From Luteolibacter sp. Y139 (GTDB taxonomy: Bacteria > Verrucomicrobiota > Verrucomicrobiia > Verrucomicrobiales > Akkermansiaceae): 64,000 bases of DNA. Below are positions 16,453 through 24,765 of this stretch, piece by piece (position 1 is the stretch's first letter; every line of letters begins with the position of its first letter). The position numbers and the translations under genes were made by a program. Below the pieces are notes generated by a model, which had not been told where the DNA came from, made no database searches, and worked only from the letters and a program-made list of their open reading frames with translations. Location of the stretch: positions 62,001-126,000 of the forward strand of contig NZ_JBBUKT010000010.1 of assembly GCF_038066715.1 (NCBI RefSeq), read 5' to 3'.

Positions 16453-18285
16453 ATGCAACTCTGCCCCCAGCGCTCGAAGTGGTTCCTTTCCGGCTCGCTT
16501 ATTGTGGGCCTGTTGGGTTCGGCGTTGGGGTTGGCGACGGCTACGGCGCAGACCACGGTGCCCGAGAACGCGGCGTCGACGGATGGGGATGAGAAGGATG
16601 GATCCGGCGGATTGTTTTCCGGTGGCCTGTTGCCCAATGGCAGCATCCTGAAGAACGTGACGCTGCCGAGCTATGACGTGGCGCGCAACATGGTGTCCTC
16701 GGTGAAGGCCGGGGATCTGACCATCTTCACCCGCGATGATTCGCGGGTGGACGCCAAGACCGGCAAGCCGAAGACCGTCGCGGTCCTCGACAAGATCAAG
16801 ATCAACGATCTTCACATCACCTTTTTCAACCCCGACCGGACCTCGAAGGGGAAGATCGCCATGTCAAAGGCGATGCTCACGGTCGCGAAGAAGCTCACGC
16901 TGCTCACTTCGGATGAGCCTGTCACTTTTGTTTCCGACGACCTGAAGGTGGACGGCTCGGCCCTTTCCTTCGACACGAAGAATAACCGTGGATTCCTGAC
17001 CGGCCCCGTCACGGCGGTGGCCAAAACTCCCGACAAGCGAACCTCCATGAACGCTACTCCCGCCCAACGCGCGCTCGCCGCCGGAGCCCTGATGATGGCC
17101 GCCGCACCCGCGCAAGAGCCAGCACCGGCCCCTGCCGCCGAAGCTCCTGCACCCACGACCGCCGAGCGCTTCGCCAAGGCCCGACTTTCCAAAGCCGAGC
17201 TCGACCAGATGGCTGCGGACAAGGCGAGCCGCGCTCCGCAAGTCGCCGCTGCGAGCGCTGCCGCTGGCAAGGACTTCGACGAGGTGAAGACCAAGTCCGA
17301 GGATGCCCGCCTGACGATGAACAATTTCCTGCAGGCGGCCTCGATGGCGAGCATGCTGGCTGCGGCCCCGACGCCGGGCGCCCTCCCGGACGTGCCGCGT
17401 CCGCCGGGCCTGACCAATCCGGAAGACACGGTGATCAAGTGCAAGGACGGGAGCTACTTCGACTCGACGGAGGGCATTCTGATTTTCCTGGGCAACGTGA
17501 CGGTGAAGAATCCCGAGCTCGACCTCAGCGGTGCGAGCGAGGTGAAGGTTTTCATGGAGCCGAAGGAACCGGAGGAAGAGGTTCCCGTGGATCCCAACGC
17601 TCCGAAGAAGGAGGTGACGCAGGAGATGTTGGATAAGATGAAAGCGGCGAAGGCCGAGAAGGACGCGGCGCAAGCCTCTCCAACGCCGGATGCGGCAGGA
17701 AAGGAGAAGGAGGGTGCAGCCACGGATAAGCCTGCCGATCCGAATGCCCAGCCTACGGCCGAGCAATTGGATAAGATGAAGGAGGCCAAGGGAAAGAAGG
17801 GGGCTCCGACTCCCGAGCAGCTGGAGAAGCTGAGGGCCAAACAATTGGCCCAGGGCCTCAAGGTGACCGCTGGCAACGACAAGGGCGGGGCAGACGGGAA
17901 GTTCGGTGACATCAAGCGGATGGTGGCTACCGGTCCGGCTGTCCACATCCGCTATTCGACCGGGAAGGAAGGAGACAAGCCGGTCGAAGCTTCCGCCCAT
18001 ACGGTGGTATACGATTTCGAAAAGCACCGCATCTACCTGGAAGGCGGTTCGCCGTGGGTGTATCAGGAAGGCGATGACGGGATGAAGGGCCAGTCGATCG
18101 GACCGAACGCGTCCATCCTCGTTTACACCGACGACAAGGGGAATCTGACCAAGGCGCTCTTCGAGAACCAAGGCGGTGGAACGCAGTTCGACGTGAAGAC
18201 TCCGCCGAAGAAGGAAGATGACAAGGGGAAGGACAAGCCGAAGGATAAGCCCAAGCAGGACAAGCCGAAGCAACCGACCCGCTGA
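16453..18285 (+). CDS. LptA/LptC-like periplasmic lipopolysaccharide-transport protein, enlarged
   Basis: A 610-residue exported protein between kdsA and lptB. It opens with a signal segment (SKWFLSGSLIVGLLGSALGLATATAQ). Strand-rich stretches resemble OstA/LptA repeats: KIKINDLHITFFNPDR, KLTLLTSDEPVTFVSDDLKVDGSAL, ILIFLGNVTVKNPELDLSG, and near the end VVYDFEKHRIYLEGGSPWV. These are separated by long Ala/Pro-rich (residues 195-245) and Lys/Glu/Ala-rich (about 370-470) linkers, and the last 30 residues are a Lys/Asp/Pro repeat. Position directly before lptB (3 bp) is the strongest argument for a role in LPS export. Ordinary LptA is about 180 residues, so this is either a much expanded LptA or a combined LptA/LptC protein. 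Confidence 0.65.
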   Translation: MQLCPQRSKWFLSGSLIVGLLGSALGLATATAQTTVPENAASTDGDEKDGSGGLFSGGLLPNGSILKNVTLPSYDVARNMVSSVKAGDLTIFTRDDSRVDAKTGKPKTVAVLDKIKINDLHITFFNPDRTSKGKIAMSKAMLTVAKKLTLLTSDEPVTFVSDDLKVDGSALSFDTKNNRGFLTGPVTAVAKTPDKRTSMNATPAQRALAAGALMMAAAPAQEPAPAPAAEAPAPTTAERFAKARLSKAELDQMAADKASRAPQVAAASAAAGKDFDEVKTKSEDARLTMNNFLQAASMASMLAAAPTPGALPDVPRPPGLTNPEDTVIKCKDGSYFDSTEGILIFLGNVTVKNPELDLSGASEVKVFMEPKEPEEEVPVDPNAPKKEVTQEMLDKMKAAKAEKDAAQASPTPDAAGKEKEGAATDKPADPNAQPTAEQLDKMKEAKGKKGAPTPEQLEKLRAKQLAQGLKVTAGNDKGGADGKFGDIKRMVATGPAVHIRYSTGKEGDKPVEASAHTVVYDFEKHRIYLEGGSPWVYQEGDDGMKGQSIGPNASILVYTDDKGNLTKALFENQGGGTQFDVKTPPKKEDDKGKDKPKDKPKQDKPKQPTR

Positions 18286-18288
18286 CTG

Positions 18289-19044
18289 ATGTCTTCCTCC
18301 ACCTCCTCCAATGGCCAGGCGCTTCTCACCGCTTCCGGCCTCCGCAAGTGTTACGGCGGCCGTGCCGTGGTCGATGGCGTCAGCATCGCTGTGTGTCCCG
18401 GTGAGATCGTTGGCCTGTTAGGCCCGAACGGTGCTGGCAAGACGACGTCCTTCTACATGATCGCGGGCCTGATCCCGCCGGACGCGGGCTCGGTACAATT
18501 CAATGGCACGGACATTTCCCGGATGCCGATGCATCGGCGTGCGCGTCTCGGCCTCGGCTACCTGCCGCAGGAAGAGTCGGTGTTCCGCAAGCTGACCGCT
18601 TTCGAGAACTTGCTGGCGGTGCTGGAGACGCGGAAGGGGCTTTCGAAGAAGGAACGGAAGGCTCGTGCTGAGGAGTTGTTAGAGCGCTTCAAGATCACGA
18701 AGGTCCGCAACTCGGAGGCGATCGCGCTTTCCGGGGGCGAGAAGCGGCGGCTGGCGATTGCCCGTTCGCTGTGCACGGAGCCGCGCTTGCTGATGCTGGA
18801 CGAGCCGTTCGCGGGCATCGATCCGATCGCGGTGGAGGATATCAAGAGCATCGTCCGCGAGCTGCGCGAGCGGGATGGTCTGACGATCCTGATCACGGAC
18901 CACTCGGTGCGTGAGACGCTGTCGATCGTGGATCGCGCGTTTCTGATTCATGACGGCCGGGTGATCCTGGAAGGGGACTCGAGCGTGCTGGTGAATGATC
19001 CGGTGGCGCGGAAGTATTACCTCGGCGAGGATTTCAGGCTGTAA
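18289..19044 (+). CDS. lptB: LPS export ABC transporter ATP-binding protein
   Basis: The ATPase that drives lipopolysaccharide extraction from the inner membrane with LptF/LptG. The 251-residue protein has Walker A GPNGAGKT (45-52), a Q-loop LGYLPQEESVFRKLTAFENL, signature LSGGEKRR, Walker B LLMLDEPFAGIDP and the switch histidine in ITDHSV. The Q-loop wording and ETLSIVDRAFLIHDGR are characteristic of LptB rather than other small ABC ATPases. ATG lies 3 bp after the preceding stop, so it is co-translated with the LptA-like gene. LptF/LptG are not in the window. Confidence 0.95.
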   Translation: MSSSTSSNGQALLTASGLRKCYGGRAVVDGVSIAVCPGEIVGLLGPNGAGKTTSFYMIAGLIPPDAGSVQFNGTDISRMPMHRRARLGLGYLPQEESVFRKLTAFENLLAVLETRKGLSKKERKARAEELLERFKITKVRNSEAIALSGGEKRRLAIARSLCTEPRLLMLDEPFAGIDPIAVEDIKSIVRELRERDGLTILITDHSVRETLSIVDRAFLIHDGRVILEGDSSVLVNDPVARKYYLGEDFRL

Positions 19045-19070
19045 GCAGCAGCCGAGGGGACTTGGGAAGC

Positions 19071-19427
19071 ATGGTTATTCTGTTAGGAATCGCGGTGTGG
19101 GTGCTCCCTGCCTTGCTCTTCGCTGCGGTGACGTGGCGCGAGGAATCGAGCGTCAGCCTTCGTGTCATGACCTTCATGATGTTTCCGGTGGGCTGGATTT
19201 GCGGGCTCGGCCTGGCGATGTGGCGAAACACGATCCAGATGTCCGAATTCCTCGCAAAACACCGGGGGGAGCAGATGACGGAGGAAGAGTTCTTTTCCGT
19301 GCCGGACGGCCCGAACGTTTTCGCGGGCTGGATCCTGCTGGGATGGCTGCCAGTCGTGATCGGCTTCTTGGTGACGCTTCCTTTGCGCCGACGGGCGGCT
19401 GAGCGCTGCGTCAACTTTGCCGATTGA
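19071..19427 (+). CDS. Small two- or three-pass membrane protein
   Basis: A 118-residue hydrophobic protein. The first segment (VILLGIAVWVLPALLFAAVTW) and the second (LRVMTFMMFPVGWICGLGLAMW) are near the N-terminus. A polar middle with acidic residues (RGEQMTEEEFFSVPDGPN) precedes the third segment (GWILLGWLPVVIGFLVTLPL). No family is recognised. A GGGAAGC ribosome-binding sequence supports ATG 19071; a TTG nine bases earlier is in frame but less likely. It follows lptB by 26 bp on the same strand, so it may be part of the envelope operon. Confidence 0.65.
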   Translation: MVILLGIAVWVLPALLFAAVTWREESSVSLRVMTFMMFPVGWICGLGLAMWRNTIQMSEFLAKHRGEQMTEEEFFSVPDGPNVFAGWILLGWLPVVIGFLVTLPLRRRAAERCVNFAD

Positions 19428-19474
19428 GTCCCGCGCCTTGCCAGCGGCGTCATCATAGGGCAAGGGGATCGGCC

Positions 19475-20599
19475 GTGTCTCCGTCCGCGCTGGGTGAATT
19501 GCTGTCCGTCTTCGAAGAGAACTTCCGCAGCCGCGGGGAGATCGGGGCGTCGGTGAGTGTCTGGTGGCGCGGGGAGGAGGTGCTGTCGGCGGCGGAGGGG
19601 TGGTGCGAGAAGGAGCGGACGCGGGCGTGGACTGCGGGAACGCTGGTGCCGGTGTATTCGGCGACGAAGGGGCCGGCGGCGGCGACGTTGTTGCTGGCGC
19701 TGGATGCGAAGGGATTGGGGCCGGAGACGCTGGTGAGGGAGGTGTGGCCGGCTTTTCCGGTGGCGGAGGCGACGTTTGCACACTTGCTTTCGCATCAGTG
19801 CGGGCTGGCGGCGCTGGATCGCAAGGCGGCGGTGTGGGATCATGCGGAGGTGGTGGCGGCGATCGAGGCGCAGGCTCCGGCGTGGCGACCGGGCGAGGGG
19901 CATGGGTATCATCCGCGGACCTTCGGCACGATGGTGGATGAGCCGGTGAGGCGTCTAACAGGAAAGCCGCTGGGGGCGGTGTGGCGCGAGACGATCGCGG
20001 AGCCGCTGGGCTTGGAATTCTGGATCGGGCTGCCGGAGAGCGAGTGGCCGCGGGTGGCGCGGCTTTATCCTGGAAAGGCATCCGCGGAGGAGATGCAGGA
20101 TGGCTTTTACAAGGAGTTCAATACGGAAGGATCGTTGCCGCGGCGTGCGTTCGGTTCGCCGACGGGATTGAGGTCGGTGCAGGAGATGAACGATCCGAAG
20201 GCGTGGTCGGCAGGCTTGCCGGCGATGGGTGGGGTGGGGACGGCTTCGGCGCTGGCGAAGTTCTATCAGGCGGCGATTGGCGCGATCGAGAGTCCGCTGA
20301 ATGAGCGGGTGAGGCAGGCGCTTGGGGTGGTGCGGGTGTCCGGCGATGACCGGGTGTTGATGCAGCCGACGGCGTTTTCGTGCGGGTGCCAGCTGGATCC
20401 GCTGGATGGCTCGGGAAAGAAGGTGCGCGAGCTCTATGGGCCATCGGTGCATGGCTTCGGGCATCCCGGGGCGGGTGGGAGTCATGCGCTCGGGGATCCG
20501 GATAGCGGGGTGAGCTTCGCGTACGTGATGAACCAGATGGAGCTCAGCGTGCTGCCGGGGAGGAAGAGCGTGGAGATGGTGCGGGCGCTGTTTTCGTAG
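19475..20599 (+). CDS. Serine hydrolase of the class C beta-lactamase / esterase (EstB-like) family
   Basis: A 374-residue protein with the beta-lactamase-like fold. The nucleophile motif SxxK is SATK within VPVYSATKGPAAATLLL. The YxN-equivalent region is GHGYHPRTFG, and the third motif is HPG within GFGHPGAGGSHALGDPD. The YHxxT and HPGxGG forms point to the esterase/peptidase branch (EstB, LACTB-like) rather than to antibiotic resistance. No signal peptide is present, so it is probably cytoplasmic. GTG 19475 is preferred because AAGGGGA lies 7 bp upstream; an in-frame TTG at 19424 overlaps the preceding stop. The stop codon lies inside a repeat element that starts at 20596. Confidence 0.88.
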   Translation: MSPSALGELLSVFEENFRSRGEIGASVSVWWRGEEVLSAAEGWCEKERTRAWTAGTLVPVYSATKGPAAATLLLALDAKGLGPETLVREVWPAFPVAEATFAHLLSHQCGLAALDRKAAVWDHAEVVAAIEAQAPAWRPGEGHGYHPRTFGTMVDEPVRRLTGKPLGAVWRETIAEPLGLEFWIGLPESEWPRVARLYPGKASAEEMQDGFYKEFNTEGSLPRRAFGSPTGLRSVQEMNDPKAWSAGLPAMGGVGTASALAKFYQAAIGAIESPLNERVRQALGVVRVSGDDRVLMQPTAFSCGCQLDPLDGSGKKVRELYGPSVHGFGHPGAGGSHALGDPDSGVSFAYVMNQMELSVLPGRKSVEMVRALFS

Positions 20600-20676
20600 G
20601 CGCGTTGGGGACGACGCGGGGGCGCGGGAGTAGTCGGCGGCTAGGGACCACTCCACACTGTCACCAGTGCGCCTAC
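20596..20676. repeat. 81-bp palindromic element, twin copy 1 (contains a stop codon)
   Basis: It begins GTAGGCGCGTT and ends AGTGCGCCTAC, inverted ends of about 9 bp. The TAG that ends the serine hydrolase is bases 2-4 of the element, so the repeat has replaced or supplied the gene's end. The second half (AGGGACC.CTCC.C.CTGTCACCAG) is nearly the same as in copy 2. Confidence 0.85.
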
Positions 20677-20703
20677 GTTAAAGGCGGAGGCGGGAATGCG
20701 GAA

Positions 20704-20784
20704 GTAGGCGCGTTCGTGAGAACGCGGAAGCATGAGAGCAGTCCGCTTTAAGGGACCGCTCCGCGCTGTCACCAGCGCGCCTAC
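20704..20784. repeat. 81-bp palindromic element, twin copy 2
   Basis: It has the same length and ends as the copy at 20596 (GTAGGCGCG ... CGCGCCTAC) and shares the AGGGACC..CTCC..CTGTCACCAG block. Several differences fall at matched positions, such as GTGCGCC becoming GCGCGCC. The two copies are separated by 27 bp and occupy nearly all of the gap between the hydrolase and glutaredoxin genes. Confidence 0.85.
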
Positions 20785-20802
20785 GATGAAGCCAAGAGAG
20801 GC

Positions 20803-21174
20803 TTAGCCCAGGAACTTGATCTTGCCGGGGAGCTTGAAGTCGCCGCGGGCCATGGCCTCGTGCTGCTCGTCGCTGCAGGCGGAGTTGGTCGGGGCATCGG
20901 CGGCGGCTTCGCTCTTTTCGAAATAGCCGTTTTTGGTGAGCCAGGCCTCGACTTCGTCGCCGGAGATGTCGGGCAGCATGGTGCCGTCGATCTCGACGCA
21001 GGGGGAGAGGGATTGGCCGCTGCGCTGCTCCATTTCCCAGCGGAAGGCGGGGTTCTTGATGATGTCCTTCTCTTCGAACTGAAGGTCATACTTCCGCATG
21101 ATGGCGCGGACGCCTTCGCTCCAGCCGCAGAAGGTCTTGAGGTAGGCGGTGATTTTCGGTGCAGGCTTGCTCAT
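20803..21174 (-). CDS. Glutaredoxin-like protein with CGWS motif
   Basis: A 123-residue protein with a glutaredoxin fold. The first strand KITAYLKTFCGWSEGV carries the active cysteine in C-G-W-S form, a single-cysteine (monothiol) type. The region SPCVEIDGTML corresponds to the cis-proline loop and has a cysteine right after the proline. ISGDEVEAWLTKNGYF matches the GSH-binding helix. A 30-residue tail (SACSDEQHEAMARGDFKL) extends beyond a normal glutaredoxin. Monothiol glutaredoxins carry iron-sulfur clusters or reduce mixed disulfides, but the CGWS form is not the standard CGFS. ATG 21174 is used because the fold starts there. Confidence 0.8.
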   Translation of the reverse strand: MSKPAPKITAYLKTFCGWSEGVRAIMRKYDLQFEEKDIIKNPAFRWEMEQRSGQSLSPCVEIDGTMLPDISGDEVEAWLTKNGYFEKSEAAADAPTNSACSDEQHEAMARGDFKLPGKIKFLG

Positions 21175-21247
21175 GGGGCGGAAAATACATGCCGGAGCCG
21201 AGCCCGCAAGCCTTGCCACTGTTTCCGGGCAGGAGTTAGGTTGGGGC

Positions 21248-22399
21248 ATGATTCGCATTTTCTGCCTTTTCCTGATTTCCCTGCTGCCTGCGGCGGGGTG
21301 TATCTGGGATCGGGATACCTGGCGGGAGGAGGCGAAGGGCCGGATCGACACGCTGAAAGCAATCACCGGGTGGTTTGATCGCTACCCGCCTCGCTTTTAC
21401 GAGATGCGGCTGGAGCGGGTGACGAAGGAGTTGGAGGCGGATCCCCGGAAGCTCGATCTCTATGATGATGCCGGGGTGGCCTGCAACCGGCTGGGGCGCT
21501 ACGATGAGGCGATTGCGTGGATGGCGAAGAAGAAGGCCGTGCTCGATGCGATCGAGGGGCCGAGTCCGAACATGGACCGGTATCGCTACCACGCGAACCT
21601 CGGATCATTCCTCGGCAATCGCTGGGCGACTCGTCCGACTGCCGAGCGCAATGCGGATCTCTCCGATTTGAAGGAGGCGACGAAGCACATTGCGGATGCG
21701 ATCTCGCTGAATCCCGAGGCGCATTTCGGGCGGGAGAAGTATCAGCTGAAGCTTTTCGAGTGGTTGCTGAAACCGGGAGGGGAAGACCTTGATGGGAATT
21801 TTCTGGGGATCGACACATTTGACGACATCCGCAGGACTGAACCGGGAGGACTCAGCCGGTATCCTGATTTGAAAGATGCAGAGTCGGGGTTAGCCGGGCT
21901 GATTCATCTTGGCAGCGCGTGGGAAAACATCGACGTCTTCGAGGCGCTACGTGCGACGCTTCAGGCGGACGGAGCCAGCAGCTTGGCGCGCCTCGTCAGC
22001 TCTCGCCTCGGTGAGCTCACCGCTGAAGGGCACAAATCGCTTCATCCCGTGGAGAACCGGAATCGGGATGACCACGAGAATCTGGTCCCTGATTGGCAGT
22101 TGCTCACACAGTGGTATGGAGAGACGAGAGGATTGGCGAAGAAGCGGGAGGAGGAGTGGATCGCGTATCAGTCTGAGCGCTTCGATCGGGGCATGCATCC
22201 CGACACGCATCCAGACTTCTGGAAGGGATGGAAGGAGCCGAAGTTTCCTGAGCTTCCAAGGTCGCCGATGACATTCGAGGAAAAGGCTGTTGTGTTTGTT
22301 GCCGTGGTCGCCGGATTGATGCTCACGGCGATCGGGTTTTACATCCGCGCGGTGTGGAAGAGGGTGAAAGGTCGCAAGCGAGCACTGGCACTCTCATGA
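21248..22399 (+). CDS. Lipoprotein with TPR-like helical domain and C-terminal membrane segment
   Basis: A 383-residue exported protein. The N-terminus is a lipoprotein signal ending in the lipobox PAAGC. Residues 60-200 look like TPR helices (LDLYDDAGVACNRLGRYDEAIAWMAKKKAV, then ATKHIADAISLNPEAHFGREKY). The middle is polar with repeated tryptophans. The C-terminus has a clear membrane segment (AVVFVAVVAGLMLTAIGFYI) followed by basic residues. A lipid anchor plus a C-terminal helix is unusual and suggests attachment to the inner membrane at both ends. No specific family is recognised. It overlaps the next gene by ATGA, so the two are translationally coupled. Confidence 0.65.
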   Translation: MIRIFCLFLISLLPAAGCIWDRDTWREEAKGRIDTLKAITGWFDRYPPRFYEMRLERVTKELEADPRKLDLYDDAGVACNRLGRYDEAIAWMAKKKAVLDAIEGPSPNMDRYRYHANLGSFLGNRWATRPTAERNADLSDLKEATKHIADAISLNPEAHFGREKYQLKLFEWLLKPGGEDLDGNFLGIDTFDDIRRTEPGGLSRYPDLKDAESGLAGLIHLGSAWENIDVFEALRATLQADGASSLARLVSSRLGELTAEGHKSLHPVENRNRDDHENLVPDWQLLTQWYGETRGLAKKREEEWIAYQSERFDRGMHPDTHPDFWKGWKEPKFPELPRSPMTFEEKAVVFVAVVAGLMLTAIGFYIRAVWKRVKGRKRALALS

Positions 22400-23034
22400 G
22401 CAGGCTTACTGTTTCCATCAACTTCGCACTTTCGGCTGACGGCAAGATCTCGTCGGCGCAGAAGCGGCCGTCGGGCTGGACTTCAAGGGAGGATCACGCG
22501 CGGTTGTTAGAGCTGCGGAAGGGGGCGGATGCTTTGATGGTGGGACGAGGGACCTTGGAGTCGGACCGGATGACGATGAAGGCACCACATGATCCGCTGC
22601 GGTGTGTGGTTTCGCGGAGCGGGGAGTTTGATCCGGAGCATCCGTTGTTTCACACGCCGGGAGGGGCGATTCACTTGTTAGCCACGGAGGATCGAGGCCG
22701 AAAAGGCCGGGAGATTCCCGGGGCGATCCTGCATCGGGGCAGCGTGGAGCATTTCCTGGATGAACTCGCGGGCCTCGGCGTGCGCCGGGTTCATTGCGAG
22801 GGCGGGGGAGAGCTGGTGTTCGTGCTGTTAGAGCGCGATCTGGTGGATGAGATCCACCTGACGTGGGCAGGGCACAGGCTTTTCGGCGGGCACGGGGCTC
22901 CGACGGTCAGCGGGGTGCCGGGAGAATTCCTGCCGGCGTCGCGTCAGTTCGAGCTGACGGAATTCGATCCCCGGCCGGAAACCGGCGAGTGCTTTCTGAG
23001 CTACCGGCGGGTGCGCGAGGCGGGGGCTCAGTGA
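22396..23034 (+). CDS. RibD C-terminal-domain (pyrimidine reductase / DHFR-like) protein
   Basis: A 212-residue stand-alone RibD_C protein. It reads LTVSINFALSADGKISS at the N-terminus, LRKGADALMVGRGTLESDRMTM (NADPH-binding loop region), HCEGGGELVFVLLERDLVDEIHLTW, and FGGHGAPTV. RibD_C domains reduce 5-amino-6-ribosylamino-pyrimidinone phosphate in riboflavin synthesis; stand-alone versions can also act as dihydrofolate reductase-like enzymes, so the substrate is uncertain. The start overlaps the preceding stop as ATGA. The last 7 bp overlap the end of the convergent His-rich lipoprotein gene. Confidence 0.85.
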   Translation: MSRLTVSINFALSADGKISSAQKRPSGWTSREDHARLLELRKGADALMVGRGTLESDRMTMKAPHDPLRCVVSRSGEFDPEHPLFHTPGGAIHLLATEDRGRKGREIPGAILHRGSVEHFLDELAGLGVRRVHCEGGGELVFVLLERDLVDEIHLTWAGHRLFGGHGAPTVSGVPGEFLPASRQFELTEFDPRPETGECFLSYRRVREAGAQ

Positions 23035-23246
23035 GCCTTTTCCTCGTGCTTTTCGACGGCGTGTTCTTCGCCGTGAGCGGCTGCACCGTGGGCTTCGCCA
23101 GCGGCGGCTTCATGGCCTTCGCCGTGGGCACCGTGTTCGTGCGGCTCGTGGAGCTTCTTGGTCTCTGCCCACTCGTGGCGTTCGCAGGAGGTCGCGACGA
23201 GGAACAGCCCGGCGGCAGCGGCGGCGAAAAGCGTGGTCAGTTTCAT
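23028..23246 (-). CDS. Small histidine-rich lipoprotein
   Basis: A 72-residue protein with a signal sequence (KLTTLFAAAAAGLFLVATSC) ending in a plausible lipobox and a mature part of about 50 residues containing 11 histidines among Glu, Ala and Gly (such as HEHGAHGEGHEAAAGEAHG). The composition suggests binding of zinc, copper or nickel in the periplasm, but no family is recognised and such a low-complexity sequence could also be structural. Its 3' end overlaps ribD-like by 7 bp in convergent orientation. Confidence 0.7.
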   Translation of the reverse strand: MKLTTLFAAAAAGLFLVATSCERHEWAETKKLHEPHEHGAHGEGHEAAAGEAHGAAAHGEEHAVEKHEEKAH

Positions 23247-23447
23247 CCCGGCGCGGGTGTAGCGGATCGACCGCCGATGGCAAGCGGTGAAAGCTTTTGG
23301 GGTTGGCGTTTTGGAGGGAACGAACCGCGGAGGCGCGGAGGTCGCGGAGAGAACGCGGAGAAAGGCAGGGGGAATTCAATGAACCGCCAGGATGCGAAGA
23401 ACGCCATCCAGAGGCGGGAAAAGGGGATGAGTGCGGCCGGATGAGTC

Positions 23448-23474
23448 GTGTCGACGGAACGTCGACACCCCTTA
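23448..23474. repeat. GTCGACA-family palindrome, copy 2
   Basis: The stem GTGTCGAC / GTCGACAC has a GGAAC centre and is followed by CCCCTTAT. It is the same stem and flank as the second hairpin at 1091-1111, which has the centre AGGAT. It lies just beyond the 3' end of lpxB, as copy 1 lies just beyond the HAD gene. Confidence 0.75.
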
Positions 23475-23505
23475 TGGGCGCGCCGGGGGCGCTATGGGAT
23501 AACTT

Positions 23506-24633
23506 TCAGCGGCCGATCCACTTCGAGATGGCGGTGGCGGCGCGGAGGTGGGCGCCGGGGCCGCCGAGCTTGGCGGCGGTGGAGAGGAGCTTGTGGCGGG
23601 TTTCCTCGCGATAGCTGTCGTCGGTGAGGAAACGGGCCAGGGCTTGCTCGACGCGTAGCGGATCGGCCTCGGACTGGATGAATTCCTCCACGACGCGGCC
23701 ACCGGCGAGGATATTGATGAGGCCGATGTGCTCGATTTTCACGAGCATCTTGGCGGCGAGGTAGGTGGGCCAGGCCACCTTGTAGACGAGGCAGTAGGGG
23801 AGGCCGAAGTAGGCGGCCTCGAGGGTGGCGGTGCCGCTGGCGACCACGCCACAGGCGGCGCGCTGCATGAGCTCGTGCGCGCCGCCCTCGCGGACGCGGA
23901 CGAATTCGCCGAGCTTGGCGGCGGTGGTCAGCTCGCGCATGCGGGCGGTGAGCTTGGCGGAGGCTCCGCAGGCTTCGAAGCGGGTTTCGGGGCGCTTCGA
24001 GTGGAGGCGGCGGGCGCTCTCCAGCATCATCGGGAAAAGGCGGGCTACCTCGCGCTCGCGGCTGCCGGGGAGCAGGGCGACCAGGTTTTCCTCGCGTGGC
24101 TCGCCATTGCGCTCTTCCTCCAGCTCATCGACCAGCGGGTGGCCGACGAAGGTGGTGGCCAGCCCGGCACCCTCGAAAATCGGTTTCTCGAAAGGGAAGA
24201 GGCAGAGCATTTCGTCCAAAAGGCGCGCCATTTTCGGCAGGCGGCCCTTGTTCCACGCCCAGACCTGCGGGCTGATGTAGTAAATGATCTTCGTCTTCGG
24301 GAGCGCATTCCGGACGGCCTCGGCGAAGCGGAGATTGAAGCCGGGGTAGTCGATGAGGACCAGCAGGTCGGGCTTGAGGGCGAGGGCCTCGGCGAGCATT
24401 TCATCGAAGCGCTGCTTGAACCAGCCGTAGCGCTTGAGCACTTCCCAGAGGCCCATGACGGCGGCCTCCTCGACCCAGTCGCGGATGCCGTCGCCGGCTA
24501 CCTCACGCATTTCCGGGCCGCCGGCCCCGTGGATTTTCAGGTCCGGATGCATGGACAGCAGGGCGCGCAGCATCCCCGCGCCATGCGCATCGCCACTCAA
24601 TTCCCCCGCGATGACATACAGCGCCTTGGCCAT
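23506..24633 (-). CDS. lpxB: Lipid-A-disaccharide synthase
   Basis: Joins UDP-2,3-diacylglucosamine to lipid X, forming the lipid A disaccharide at the inner face of the cytoplasmic membrane. The 375-residue protein has the GT19 layout: YVIAGELSGDAHGAGML at the N-terminus, HGAGGPEM, VLIDYPGFNLRFA, YYISPQVWAWNKGR, FVGHPLVDEL, LPGSREREV, and the nucleotide-binding C-terminal motif ASGTATLEAAYFGLPYCLVYK. It stands alone in the window, convergent with the RibD-like block and divergent from the TPR membrane gene. Together with kdsA/lptB it confirms a Gram-negative envelope. Confidence 0.96.
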   Translation of the reverse strand: MAKALYVIAGELSGDAHGAGMLRALLSMHPDLKIHGAGGPEMREVAGDGIRDWVEEAAVMGLWEVLKRYGWFKQRFDEMLAEALALKPDLLVLIDYPGFNLRFAEAVRNALPKTKIIYYISPQVWAWNKGRLPKMARLLDEMLCLFPFEKPIFEGAGLATTFVGHPLVDELEEERNGEPREENLVALLPGSREREVARLFPMMLESARRLHSKRPETRFEACGASAKLTARMRELTTAAKLGEFVRVREGGAHELMQRAACGVVASGTATLEAAYFGLPYCLVYKVAWPTYLAAKMLVKIEHIGLINILAGGRVVEEFIQSEADPLRVEQALARFLTDDSYREETRHKLLSTAAKLGGPGAHLRAATAISKWIGR

Positions 24634-24765
24634 CTGCGGCGGAGCCTAGGGAAAGGCTTTGCGGGCTGGCCATGAAAATCCCGGGGCACTCTCGAAACGA
24701 TGTGCGGGAAGGTGGGAATTCGTCATTGCTTTCGCGGGACCCGCCTCCTTAATCGCGCCCGCATC

